Of a DNA stretch of 64,000 nt, positions 1 through 10,673 are shown in pieces. A program made the position numbers and the translations under genes. Origin of the DNA: Canna indica (Eukaryota > Streptophyta > Magnoliopsida > Zingiberales > Cannaceae); NCBI GenBank assembly GCA_034359265.1, contig CP136891.1, positions 60,984,001-61,048,000 of the forward strand, written 5' to 3'. Each line of letters opens with the position of its first letter. The first letter of the stretch is position 1. The notes under the pieces were generated by a model. That model searched no databases, was not told the DNA's origin, and saw nothing but the letters and a program-made list of their open reading frames with translations.

Positions 1-280
1 CAGATCCTTTTTTAACAAAATCTTTAGGTTGGCAGACAAACACCTCCTTAGTCAGCTCTCAATTCAGGAAAGTTGACTTTACATCCATTTGAAATATATT
101 CCATCTTCTACACGCAGGTAAGGCAATTACAATTCTGATGGTCTCCAATCTGGCAACTGGAGCAAATATTTCTTGAAAATCTACTCCCTCTAGCTGCATA
201 TGTCCTTTAGCTACTAATCTAGCTTTATATTTCTGCAAACTACCATCAGAGTTGTATTTAATTTTGAATATCCACTTCAA
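1..280 (-). pseudogene. copia reverse transcriptase N-terminal fragment
   Basis: The frame carries [39 protein letters not shown] and [10 protein letters not shown], the start of the copia RVT_2 domain. A TGA follows FLN where the family has glycine. The frame then continues (ELTKEVFVCQP) to the window edge, so the RT is cut by both the stop and the window boundary. Confidence 0.9.
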
Positions 281-370
281 GCCAATTGACTTCTTATCTT
301 TCAGAAGTTTGACTAATTCCCATGTATCATGCTGTTCAATGGAATTTAATTATTCTATCATAGCATTAAT

Positions 371-940
371 CTATTGCTTACTGTTGATTGCTTCCTGATA
401 ACTACTTGGTTCTTTAATAAGAGTATAATTACATACTTGAGTAAGTTCATATATATCAGTCAAACTCCTAAATTTCTTGGGAGGTGTGTCATTTTGAGTT
501 AGGTTTTGATCATCTAAAACATCACTAGGTTCAGCATTTATGTCTTCAGCTTGTTCTGTAACTATGGTTTCATTTCCAGTCTTATTTGACCAACTCCAGG
601 TTTGAAGTTCATCAAACAAAATATATCTTCTTATTATCACTGACATGTTTTCAGGGTTTAATAATCTATATCCCTTGGTTTCATCACTGTAGCCAAGCAA
701 AATGCACTTAGTACTTTTGTCATCAAGTTTCTTCCTTAATTTCTTATGAACATAAGCATAAGCTACACTTCCAAAAGTTCTAATATGAGCTACAGTAGGT
801 TTTCGATCATACAAGACTTCATAAGGAGTGGAATTCTTAAGAGCAGTAGTATAAGTTCTATTAATCAAATAGACTACAATTTGTGCAGCTTCTGCCCACA
901 AGCTTTTGGGCATGTCTCTGCCTTTAAGCATACACCTGAG
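371..940 (-). pseudogene. copia integrase C-terminal part
   Basis: This is the continuation of the integrase on the far side of the nested insertion. It has CMLKGRDMPKSLWAEA, AVYLINR-like and YEVLYDRKP segments, followed by FGSVAYAYVHKKLRKKLDDKS and CILLGYSDETKGYRL, all characteristic of the copia integrase C-terminus. Reading stays open to a stop near 371. The residues written before CMLKG in the raw frame belong to the inserted LTR, not to the integrase. Confidence 0.85.
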
Positions 941-1092
941 TGTTGGCTTAAGATTTTCAACCTTAGTCTTAATCTCGGTTTTGATGATAACAAACATGAA
1001 ACTAATGTTTCATTGATAAATCTTTCAGGTTCCAAGTTGGTTAGCGCTCGACGTGCGCGATCGGAAAAATTGGAGAAATCGGAGAAATCGGG

Positions 1093-2528
1093 TGTTGTAG
1101 GAAATCCAACACTAGAAGGGGGGTTGAATAGTGTATGTCCCCTTTTAGATTTATTCAATTTTTCTTTTTACTCAATTTAACTTTAGTCAAATGCAAATGT
1201 ATCTTAACAATAGATGTGATCAAATATCAAGAACAATAACGAGCAAATATCGAAAGCAATGCAGATAAGATGAATTATAGTGGTTCGGCCAACTGCCTAC
1301 TCCACTACCTTGGCTCCTCACCAAGGATTTCTAATCACTACTTTATAGACCTTGTGTTTCCCTTTGAATACAATGAGGACACTCTTCTCACCACTCTGAG
1401 AATCCCTCAAACTATTCACCTAGGCAAAACACAATTCTACAAAGTTTTCCTAAGTGTTTCCCTAGCACACCTAGCAGCTATTACAAATTGAAAACACGTC
1501 TGAAATAAAACTTTAAACACAATGTAAAAGAGGTTAAGAATAGGAATAGAAACCACAGCTCTTTTCCCAAGCCTTCACGCCTTCAACTTGCCAGAAGATA
1601 CACTGGAGTTGCAGCAGAGTTGAAGAAAATAGGCGCTTGAAGAAGAATTTGACGGAAGATTAGGGCGTAGGAGATCGATCACTTTGAAGGCTTTTAATCA
1701 CTTTTTTGAATGCTCAATAAATTTACTAAGAAGTTTTTAAGTAGGTGGGTGAGGGGTATTTATAACCCCTCAGCTGAACGATGACTCAACAGGTAGAAAA
1801 ATAGCCGTTACAGTCGCTCGATCGCATGTCGGTCGATCGTCGATCGACCGACCAGCGACCGCTGGCTTTCTGTCTATTTTTTGCACTGTTCGGTCGATCG
1901 ATGGGTTGACCAAAGGAGTCGCAACTTCATCATCCTAAATTCGATCGACCGTCCGGTCGACCAATGCAGTGAAGCCATGGACGCGACTTTGTGATTTTTG
2001 ATCCGGTCGATCGATGAGCCTTTTGCCAAATTTTAGCTTCGGTCGATCGACCGACGCAGCCTTCTGCGATTTCTTCATCAACTTTGATCGACCGACAGGT
2101 CGACCGAATGGCTACTGCCATTTTTTCGCAACATTCGATCAACCGATCGGTCGACCGAATTGGTTCCTGCCAAAGATCTGCCTTGTTCGGTCGACCGAAT
2201 TCGGGCTGAGGTTGATTTTTACTTTAAATTTGTTACATGCTTTTTCGGGGTTTATTTACCAAGTATCGACTTGGATAACTTTACAATTTGGCTTGGGATA
2301 AAATCATCCTAGGGGTATATTACATGATTTCTACTTAATTTATACTCGAGTCTTTCTTTGACGTTCTTTTCTATCGTTTCTTGATGATCTTTTCTTTCGT
2401 TTCTCCGAACGAAGATAGCATGCTTATTGCAACCTCAACCTAAACTCAAAACCTCACACATTGATTAAATATTTGTTTGTTATCATCAAAATGAAGATGG
2501 AAGCTTAAGAGAAACCCTTAAGCCAACA
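1093..2528 (-). mobile_element. Solo LTR B nested in solo LTR A, opposite orientation
   Basis: Read on the minus strand it starts TGTTGGCTTAAGGG at 2528 and ends CCTACAACA at 1093 (1436 bp). The flanking 5-mers are TCGGG (1088-1092) and TCGAG (2529-2533), a one-mismatch target duplication. The first bases and the TTTTGATGATAACAAACA box match LTR A. No internal domain is present, so it is a solo LTR formed by LTR-LTR recombination after insertion. Confidence 0.8.
1800..2200. repeat. Cluster of GGTCGATCGACCG-type palindromes in LTR B
   Basis: Many overlapping short palindromes built from TCGATCGACCG and GGTCGACCGA occur here. A matching but differently arranged cluster lies in LTR A at about 3080-3215. 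The motif density is far above the surroundings and is a family trait of these LTRs. Confidence 0.7.
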
Positions 2529-4050
2529 TCGAGAAGGATGTTCGTCGACGCTCGGGATTCTTTGGGAAGTTAGAGTTTAAGTTTAGGGTGTCTAGAATGT
2601 AATGTAATCCTCTTTATGATGCAAAGAATCCAAAAAACTAAACCCGAACCCCAAAATATGAAAATCCGAAAACCGCCCTGAAATTCACTAAGCGTATGGA
2701 GCTCTTTGGAGGGCTATATGACCTAGACATTTTCTTGACACAAAAAATGACGATAATTATTTCTTGGGTAAAAACTAGATAACAAGGTAATTTTTAGAAA
2801 TTTTTGAAAGTCTTTAGCATATCCATATTTTACCCGGGAGATTAAAAAAAAAATTATTTTTCGAAAATTTGTACCAGACCCCAAAAACTAGATTTTGATT
2901 CTTAAGTATTTTGATTTTTTAGATATTTTTATTGAATCCAAATGGGGGGTAATCCTTATATAATATTTATATTTTAAAGTTAAGGAATATTATATAAGTA
3001 AACTTAGCGAAGACGGAACCAGAAATGGGCAAACAAGCAAAAAAAAAACCAAGTAAACAAGTAGTCTGCCATGCCCAAGTTCGGTCGACCGACTGGTCGA
3101 CTAGCGGCATTTCGATCGACCGATCAGTCGATCGAATATTGCCCAGAACGTGCAGAATGCTCCGATCGCTTGGGCGGTCGCTTGGTCGGTCGACCGACGA
3201 TCGACCGGACAAGCGATCGGCGGGCTGTAACGGGAAAAAAATCGCCCGTTGAGAAGAGGGAGAGCTCTCTTCTCTTCATGGCTTATAAATAGGAAGCCAT
3301 AAGAGGCTTCCTTCATGCTTTTGATCACTCCTAACCTTCTTGAGCCATCTTGTGATCATTCCCAAGCTTTATTGAGCCAATTATTGTGAAAACCCTAGCT
3401 TTGATCTCTCATCTTTTTTATTAAGCCTTACCTTCATTGTTTCATCATCAAAGGCATCAAGAGGAAGCTAGGAATATTGTTGTAGAGCTAAGTACTTTAT
3501 TGTTTGATTTATTGCTCCATTTATTGTTGTATTTTATTATTTATTTCATTGTAATTAAACTTGTGTAAACCTAGAGTGCTAGGTTGATTGAGTTGGTGGT
3601 TGCCTTGGTGTTAAGGCTTAAATCCACCATTATAAACTTAGTTTACTAGAATTAGTTGAGTAGTCCCTTAGGTTGAGGTGGGAGAGTGCTCTCGGTAGGA
3701 AGGCGTGATACTTCCGGGTATGGAAGTGACTTCGGTTTCAGAGCGGAGACTTTCCGGTGTAAAGTCCTCTTTGTAAGGAAAATAATATAATCTAGTAAAC
3801 GTAGTTTGGAAATCCTAAGCGGGGTGCTTAGGTAGTGGAGTAGGCATTGGGGTCGAACCACTATAAATTATTGTGTTAGCATTTTGATATCTTGTTTGTA
3901 TTAATTGCTTCATCATTTATCGTTTTCGCATTTAGTCATTCAATCGTGAATTGCCTAAGTAATCTAAGAAACGTTTAAAATCGAATTTAGGTGATAAGAT
4001 TTAGTTAACATACTATTCATCCTCCCTCTAGTGTGGTCATTTCACCAACA

Positions 4051-4376
4051 TTGAGCATCTCAACTATAGTTGTATTCTTTCTCTCAGCAACACCCGCAAC
4101 ACCATTTTATTGCGGAGAGTAACTAGTAGTTAATTGCCTTCTTATACCAGATTTATTGCAAAAATCAGTAAATGCATATGACAGAAACTCACCTCCCCTA
4201 TCTAATCGAATAACCTTTATTTTAAGCTCTAGTTCAGCTTCAGTTTTGGTCTTAAACTCTTGAAACTGGTTGAACACTTCTGATTTATGCTTCAAAAATC
4301 TGATCCGCACATATATGCTGTAGTCATCAATAAAAAGCACAAAATACTTGTACCCACTCAATGAAGCTTCTTGCAT
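4051..4376 (-). pseudogene. copia integrase catalytic core (5' part)
   Basis: This is the core of a retroviral-type integrase (rve domain), with YFVLFIDDYS, VIRLDRGGEF and a TTSYSPQ end. The FIDD and D-x-GGEF aspartates are two of the DDE triad. After TTSYSPQ there is a stop at the QN position of the family motif. The frame then continues as VAERKN and meets the solo-LTR insertion at 4050/4051. The distal half resumes at 940, and together they rebuild a normal integrase order. Confidence 0.85.
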
Positions 4377-4719
4377 TGGACCACATACATCAATATGTAC
4401 AAGCTAAAGTGGTTCGGTAGCCCTGAAATTCAGACCTTGCAAGCATTTTACCCAATGTGCAACCTTCACATGTCTTCATCAGATCACCCTTTATTTCAGG
4501 TAGCCCTCTAACCATTGAATTTGAACTCATTTTCTTTAAGTACTCCATTCCAATGTGTCCCATGCGATTATGCCACAGCTAGTCTATATCATCAACTTTA
4601 GCCTTCAAAGCATGCCCAACACTACGATGATTGAATCTAAACAAATTGTTTCGAGCCAAGGGAACTTTAATGAGCTCAATCTGTTTGGTCTTATCAGTAT
4701 AAACTATACAATATTCATC

Positions 4720-5196
4720 CTAAAAAATAAGAGAATGACCATCTTTCATGAGTTGACCAACACCGAGCAAATTAGAATCCAACTCAGGAACATACAAAAC
4801 ATTGTGAATCAATTTATCTTCATTATTCTTAATATGCACATTACCTTTGCCTTGAGCAAATTTGTCTGAACCATCCCCAATTTTCACTTCGGCTACATAA
4901 GACTGATCTAAGTCCACAAAAAGCCCCAACTCTACTAACATATGATGACTACATCCACTATCAATATACCACAGCCCCTCCAATTTGTCATCAAAACTGG
5001 CCATTAGAAGAACTTCATATTCCTTCTCATCTTTTTCTTTAGCTAGATTGACATGACTCATTTCATTCCTCATTTCATTCATATGTTTAAGTCTAAGTTT
5101 ACATAATCGCTCTATATGCCCATACTTCTTGTAGTAGAAGCACTGAATTTTTTTAAATGAACGATTTTTAAACTTACCAGCAGCTAAGTTAAACAC
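4720..5196 (-). pseudogene. copia zinc knuckle and aspartic protease
   Basis: This 158-residue frame follows gag. Near residue 20 it has a CCHC knuckle in which the second cysteine is replaced by tyrosine (CFYYKKYGHIERLC), so zinc binding is probably lost. Further on is the protease active site WYIDSGCSHHM (D-S-G) and the typical VLYVPELDSNLLGVGQL segment of the GAG-pre-integrase region. A stop codon then interrupts the frame before the integrase. Confidence 0.85.
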
Positions 5197-5948
5197 CCGA
5201 CTTTTGGTCTCTTGATCATCTTCTGAACTCTCACTTGATTCAACAGGTTTCTTTTGCTTGTCTTTGAATTGAGTATCATTTCTGCTCTAGACTTTCTTAT
5301 AGTTGCTTTAGACTTAAAAGCTTTTTCCTCTCTTTGTTCTTCATGTCTTCTCATTCGATCTTCATGTGACAAAAGAAAGCCTAACAACTCATCAGTAGTC
5401 ATTTCATCTGTGTTATTTTCTTCTTCTATGGCAGCAGATATATGGTCATATTTGTCAGATAGACTTCTTAGAATCTTTTCTACAATTCTCTGATCTTCCA
5501 CTTCTTCACCATACTGACTCATCTGATTGGCAATTTCAAGAACTCTTGCCACACAAGTACTGACATCTTCTTCATCCTTCATGAAAGAATCCTTAAAGCG
5601 CCTCTTAAGAGTTTGAATTTTTACCTTCTTGACCTTGGTAGTGCCTTGATATGCATTCTTTAAAAGAATCCATGCCGAGTTTGCATTCTTGGCAAATGAT
5701 ATCTTCTTAAAGACTTTCCTATCAACAGCTTGTTGAATGAAGCTGAGGGCTTTGGCATCCTTCCTTTTGATATCACGAAGAGCTCCCACAGCCAAATTCT
5801 CATCATTGTAACCATTACTAACAATCTCCCAAAGATCTTGAGAGATAAAGAATGTCTGCATTATGACAGACCAGTCTTCATGATCAATTCCATCAAAATG
5901 GGGAATAGTGGGATTCACCCGGTTAGTCGTTGCCGCTGCTACCATCAT
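5184..5948 (-). pseudogene. copia gag polyprotein N-terminal part
   Basis: This 254-residue frame starts 27 bases downstream of the primer-binding site. It has the usual copia gag layout: an N-terminal IPHFDGIDHEDWSVIMQTF segment (UBN2/DUF4219-like), the helical region with KRRFKDSFMKDEEDVSTC, and a TTDELLGFLLSHEDRM segment, ending in a basic tail. In the living element it would form the virus-like particle shell. The frame ends in a stop just before the zinc knuckle, which continues in another frame at 4720-5196, so gag and pol are separated by a frameshift. Confidence 0.85.
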
Positions 5949-5975
5949 CTGGTGAGAGAAATGACACTCTGGGAG

Positions 5976-6232
5976 GCTCCGATACCACTTGTAAAATTCA
6001 AGTTTCAGAATAACACAAGTGACTAACTCATAGGTTACAAGACACAGATCGGATCAGAAAATATGAAAAATATTGAAAGAAGATGAATACAATGTTGTGT
6101 CAGAATGCTCTCATAAGAAGATGAATACAAGAATTCAATACTCCTTTTATAGAATACAAGGAAGAGGAGTTTACATCGTTGAAACTAAATAACAAAACAT
6201 CAGTACTCAAACAAACAAATTCTAACGGCAAA
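5976..6232 (-). mobile_element. copia 5' LTR with primer-binding site
   Basis: On the minus strand an LTR-like end ...TTTTACA at 5990 is followed at once by TGGTATCGGAGC (5976-5987), a one-mismatch match to the usual initiator-tRNA-Met primer site. A TATA-like TTCTATAAAAGG lies inside. The outer LTR boundary is set at about 6232 (TGCCGTTAGAATT on the minus strand), but it is uncertain because the partner LTR lies outside the window. Confidence 0.6.
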
Positions 6233-6652
6233 ATTTTTAGAATTTTTTTTTTTTTATCAAAACAAAAAAATATTAACTAGTAAGCTGATAAATCAGCCGA
6301 AATACAGTCCAAAATAAGAATTGAGTCAGGGTCATGAGGCCGAACAGAAGTCCAGATGAATTTTTGAAAGCTTTTACCTTAACAAGAAGATACCATTTGC
6401 AAAACCATTTAATGCACGCTTGTATTTCGATGAATACAAGTAATTCTTTCCTTAAAAAAAAACCTTTATTTTTTCCCTTGTACTGGCTACATATTCTTTA
6501 CACACTTGCGGCATCCGCGGACGAATCGCCTTAGTGACCCACACAAGTACTTCCTCTTCTCTAATCCATCTTTCCCAATCCATATTTTGAGGGGTTCTTT
6601 TTTTTGTTTTCCCAGATGTGATTTAGGTGCGGCGTCCATGGATGAGTCACCT
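6233..6652. other. Spacer, no gene seen
   Basis: AT-rich sequence with homopolymer T and A runs (6241-6256, 6453-6463). No coding motif or repeat structure was recognised. Confidence 0.5.
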
Positions 6653-6976
6653 CTAGCTTGGCGAAACCCTTCGCCGATGGTGCAGGGGTGGCGTCCTGAA
6701 ACTGCCAAACCTGGAGGTGTCCAAGCCGCTGGTAAGGTGCAGCGAAGGGAGGGCCAAGGTAAGGAGGGCGACGGAGGTACGACAGAGCAGGCATGAAGGC
6801 GTGCTCCGTAGCCATGTGTCATGGAAGGTGTGGCAGCAAGTCAGGAGGTGGTAAAGCTTGTCGTGCGGGAAAAATGGGAAGAGGCAGACGACGCAATATG
6901 GAGAGAGGACTTGGGGAGCGTTGCAAGGCTCAAGGCAAGGGAGAACACAGAGGGAGTAGATCAGTGTTGCATTCAC
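6653..6976 (-). pseudogene. RING-H2 (ATL-like) E3 ligase pseudogene
   Basis: This 107-residue frame holds CVVCLFPFFPHDKLYHLLTC followed by CHTFHDTWL and SCLLCRTS, clearly a RING-H2 finger of the plant ATL type. Such proteins are membrane-anchored ubiquitin ligases that use eight zinc ligands. Here the stretch between FH and DTWL is missing, so the ligand cysteine after the second histidine (HxxC) is gone and the finger cannot be complete. The tail SGLDTSRFGSFR resembles the ATL C-terminal region. No transmembrane segment or GLD box is evident upstream in this frame. It is most likely a decayed, 5'-truncated gene copy; a divergent functional RING is less likely. Confidence 0.55.
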
Positions 6977-7902
6977 CTGGTCAGAGAGGGTGGATTCAGC
7001 TATTGCCTCAGTGGCGACGATGCTAGAGGAGAGTCGAAGTTGAGAGGCAGGTGACGCTTATTTATTTATTTATTTCCTTTGATGGCATCAGTATCCAATT
7101 TCTTTTATAGCTTTTCAGATATCGGCACCAGCAATTGGCATCTATAATTCTATACCCAACTTCATTCGTCCCCTACTTCTAACGCACATTTAAGCACTTT
7201 TTACTACATTCAACTTTGAGTTCATTCAACTTCCAGTGCGGATTTCTAAACTGTGTTTAGCGCCAGTTTGCAAGCTTTTTTCGATCTCTAGTGTTGGTCA
7301 CTTATTTCTGAAAATTCTGCTGTATGTAGACAACATCTTTGCTATGCTATGACATCACCTTTTTTTCTACCAAGAGTAGTATAATTGCAAAACTAAACAA
7401 TAACAAAGTTAATTGGGTATTCACCATTCATCATTTGGTACTTGATGAAATATTTTGAAATTAGGCAAGTTCCCATATATGATGTATGGATTGGGGGGGG
7501 GGGGGGAGATGATCAATCTATGCAACATAGGACACAATGTTATATGTAACGTTATTAATGCATTATGTGTAGATTTTTATTTTCAAATCGATCTACTTAG
7601 CTAGTTTTTTCAGATAGGAATTAAACTCAGTCAATTCTTCAAGTAAATGAACTTGAAGGGCTTGCATTCTGTGCCCTCCAGCAAGATTTTTTCAAGGTTC
7701 ATAAGTGGACAATTTATTCTCTTTCATACTTACACAATCTTCCCACCAGAGAAGGGTGTTCCACTTCTCTGACAAAGAGTTTCAGAAAAAGAAAAAAAAA
7801 GGAATCATGAATGCCTCCTGAAATATTATTAAATGGTAATTTAAAGAACTGAACGAGGGGACATGTCAATTACATTCTGTATCTTTTTTTATTTGATATA
7901 TA
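6977..7902. other. Spacer downstream of the NPH3-like gene
   Basis: No coding exon was recognised. It contains a run of about 14 G at 7493-7506 and ordinary AT-rich sequence. The part next to 7903 is presumably the 3' UTR of the NPH3-like gene. Confidence 0.5.
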
Positions 7903-10673
7903 TCACTTTCTTTTGTATTTGGCCCCAAATTCTTGATCCTTCTTCTTTCTTTCTTTTGCCATCTTAGGTTCTGAGGGTGATGGAACCATCCTTGTTTTCT
8001 CTGCTCCTGGACCCAAAGCTGGTTCTTTGTATCGATGCCCACCTTCTGGCCCACGTCTAGACCTTCTTGTATCATCCCGATCCACCGTAGCATATGAAAC
8101 CTCATTCGGTGGCGTGATTACATGAGCCACTTTGCTACTACCAACTCCACTTTTTTCTTGCTCAACAAAAAGCAGTTGCACTATTGTGCGCAGCGGCAGA
8201 TGGTCATTGGCTATAGCATTTGAACGTGCTTCCAGTGACAATTTCTGGCAGTCAATCATCCTGCAAAGTCTCTTTTTTTCTGTCTTGCTTAATTCTGGGT
8301 GTCCCTAAGTTGATAATATAATGTTGAAGTTTAGTAACATCTTGATAGTTGATATGCAAAAAGTATTCATGAAAATAGCACATTTAAGCTGCTTTCAGAT
8401 TATAATTGGATATAAAATTAAATCATTCACATTATTGGATAAATCTGAAGTCCATGCTGGAACTTTTGAGGTGAGTAGTACTTAACAGGACCAATTTTCA
8501 CCTGTTTTTTTTTTGCGTAGTTTGGATAAGGAAGCTGAACTAATTTTGATGAAACTTTTTAAATCTTACCTTGAGGTATGTATCAATAGCTTGATAGAGC
8601 CCATCGTGCTCCTCCCTTGCCATTTCAGGTACGGACTCTGCCAGTTCAATGAACTTTGAAACCGGTAGACTACTCTCACTTGCAATGATTTGCAGGTAGG
8701 AGTCATAGGTCCTTCCCACCTTGGTCATGGACATGATCATCCTCTCAGTCTCTTCTGGAGGCATAGGTCGGCGGAATTGCAATAGAAAATTGTCCAAAAT
8801 TGCATGCACTATGCTGATATCAGGAGACTGGGGATTTGAAGTTGATGGAATAATCAGATCATATGCAGTAACTTCATCCATTTGGCGACCTGATCGTCTT
8901 ACAAGCTCAGCTTTGACAGATGAAGAGGCTCCAACATAGTTAGCAATTTTGAGAAGCCTGAACAAGAATCTGCCAGAGACTGATCCTGGCGCAGATGGGA
9001 TCATGCTTACAATGGCTTCAAGCACTTTTCGGTGCTTGTTTAGGGTGTCATCAGTTCTAGCTGAAGAGCATTGAGCCTGCCCTTGGATCTCTAGTGGGCT
9101 TGGGAGGTGTTTGCAAGCATAGACATGTAGTGCTTCCCCAATGAGTGCTGCAGGGAGCTTCTTTGTGGATCTGATAGTAGAGATGATGGACCTGAAGAGA
9201 TCGAGATCAAGATCAGAAACATCCTCAGTCCACCAGTCCTTGGGTGCTGCTTTTCGTTGTTTCTTCTTCGTGTATCCTGGCCTTGTGTACGTATAGGACC
9301 ATATAACCTGGAGATGAAAACTTTGGTCATCGACGATAAGATTCAAAGGGCCACTAATCTATTGCCTTTTCTTTTGAGTTATAAATCGAAATCAAGTAAA
9401 GAAATCTACTGGTTATATTTGAGTTCTTTTGTTGTTTTGAGGATCTTTTTATGCTTATAATTCTAAATTCTTCTTCTTCTCCTTGTTTAATATACTTGTC
9501 CTAAGATCCTAACTAATTAACTAGTTCTTTTGAGAATCACTTATGAAGTGTCACAATGAAGCATGATGGTCCATCTTAGAAATGTATTCTATCTTCCTAT
9601 ATCATGAAACTTCTTCCAGAAATGTTACTTTGTTGAGAGCAACTGAGACTTCTTTTTTGTTACATAACATAACTGCAAACCTGAGAATTAATAAGTTTAC
9701 AGTCCTAGAAGTCACAAACCTGTGATGGATGGATGAGGATCTTTCTGATAACAGAATCTAGGCATGGTTGCACAATCCTATGGTCATCTGACCACCCTGA
9801 CAGTTTCCATATGGACTGGAGCGTTGCAATCGAGTCTTTCCAACCTTGGAGGATGCATGATTCAAAGAACAACTCAAGCTTGGCAATGAAGTTTCCTTTG
9901 GCTACCGACTCGGTCATCCGTAGAAACTTTGCTGCAGAAATTGCTGCTACGAAGTTGTGAGCACTGAGATTGATGCCAATTCCATAGCAGAACTTGGCAC
10001 AAAGTTCAAAAGCTTCTTCCCCTCCAGGAATATCATGAAGAGCAATTGGAATTGGCTGGTCAGTTTCATTGTCAATGTTGGTGCAGAGGTGTTGTATGAG
10101 GCCACACTTCAGAAGAAGTGGAAACTACAGTTAAAATGCCCTGAGGGCCTGAAATCAAAAACTTTGAACCAATTGGAACTTGAAGGCATTTCTAATCTAG
10201 TATTAGTATCACTAGTTCACTTAAAAGATGTATAACATACTTTGAGTGTTCTCTTATATAATACCCAAACCCAAGTGCATTGTGAATTAGTATCTAACCA
10301 CAAACACACACTCATATATATATAATAGAGAGAAATGGGACTGTACCTTATGCAAGAGGTATTTTGTGTTATTAACATGAATAATGAGGTCTGTTGGTAC
10401 ATCTGACAACACTGACCTGCAGCATCGTTGGGAACTTCATGAGAATTTTAATATTCAGATCCAATTGTCCATTTGGAATCATGATGTCCAGCAAAACTTA
10501 TAGCTGAATCTCAGAAAGATTAAGATTGCACTTCCTCTAATATAATCTTATTATTTTCCTTAAAAAGAACTATTTCATTCTCAGTTCGTCAGTCTGCAAT
10601 GCTAACAGATATACCTTATAGCTTCCTCTGTGTAGAAAGTGTCTGGCTTTATTCCAAGTTTCATGTACTTCAT
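7903..10673 (-). CDS. NPH3-family BTB protein (phototropic-responsive), five exons
   Basis: Exons at 10673-10615, 10416-10347, 10124-9720, 9307-8570 and 8304-7903 all have GT..AG borders and join in frame to 557 residues. The start is MKYMKLGIKPDTFYTEEAIR, typical of the NPH3/RPT2 family. A BTB domain follows (about 25-125: LLHKFPLLLKCG, HDIPGGEEAFELCAKFCYG). The NPH3 domain runs from about residue 201 (DWWTEDVSDLDLDLF) through TYDSYLQ (about 378) and ELAESVPEMA to LPLRTIVQLLFVEQ (about 473). The tail is basic and ends in KYKRK. Family members act as CUL3 ubiquitin-ligase adaptors at the plasma membrane in phototropism or auxin-linked organ formation. It most resembles the At1g67900-type branch rather than NPH3 itself, judging from remembered motifs. 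No stop or frameshift was found, so it is probably functional. An out-of-frame ATG at 10707 precedes the start. Confidence 0.92.

Larger units (their letters stand above)
941..4050 (+). mobile_element. Solo LTR A (SIRE/Maximus-like copia), itself interrupted
   Basis: It begins TGTTGGCTTAAG and ends TTTCACCAACA, with 5-bp flanking duplications CTGAG (936-940) and TTGAG (4051-4055), one mismatch. Excising it restores the host integrase frame. It holds no gag or pol, and after removing the inner solo LTR it is about 1.67 kb long. A GATGATAACAAAC box near the 5' end and an ACTATTCATCCTCCCTCTAG segment near the 3' end are shared with the inner LTR, so both belong to one family. A TATAAATA motif lies near 3284. 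Confidence 0.8.
1..6232 (-). mobile_element. Ty1/copia LTR retrotransposon, interrupted and decayed
   Basis: Read on the minus strand this is the 5' LTR, primer-binding site, gag, zinc knuckle, protease, integrase and the start of reverse transcriptase of a copia element. The rest of pol and the 3' LTR lie beyond position 1. The element is split at 940/4051 by nested solo LTRs. Without that insert the integrase reads through in one frame. Several in-frame stops show that it is dead: for example, the RT ends in a TGA right after the FLN motif near position 59, and two stops lie between 300 and 371. The gag-before-integrase-before-RT order is the Ty1/copia signature. Confidence 0.9.

Noticed and set aside
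941..2528. A single DNA transposon with inverted TGTTGGCTTAAG ends from 941 to 2528
   Set aside because: Flanks of that interval do not match. Two nested LTRs in opposite orientation explain the inverted ends and give two proper 5-bp duplications.
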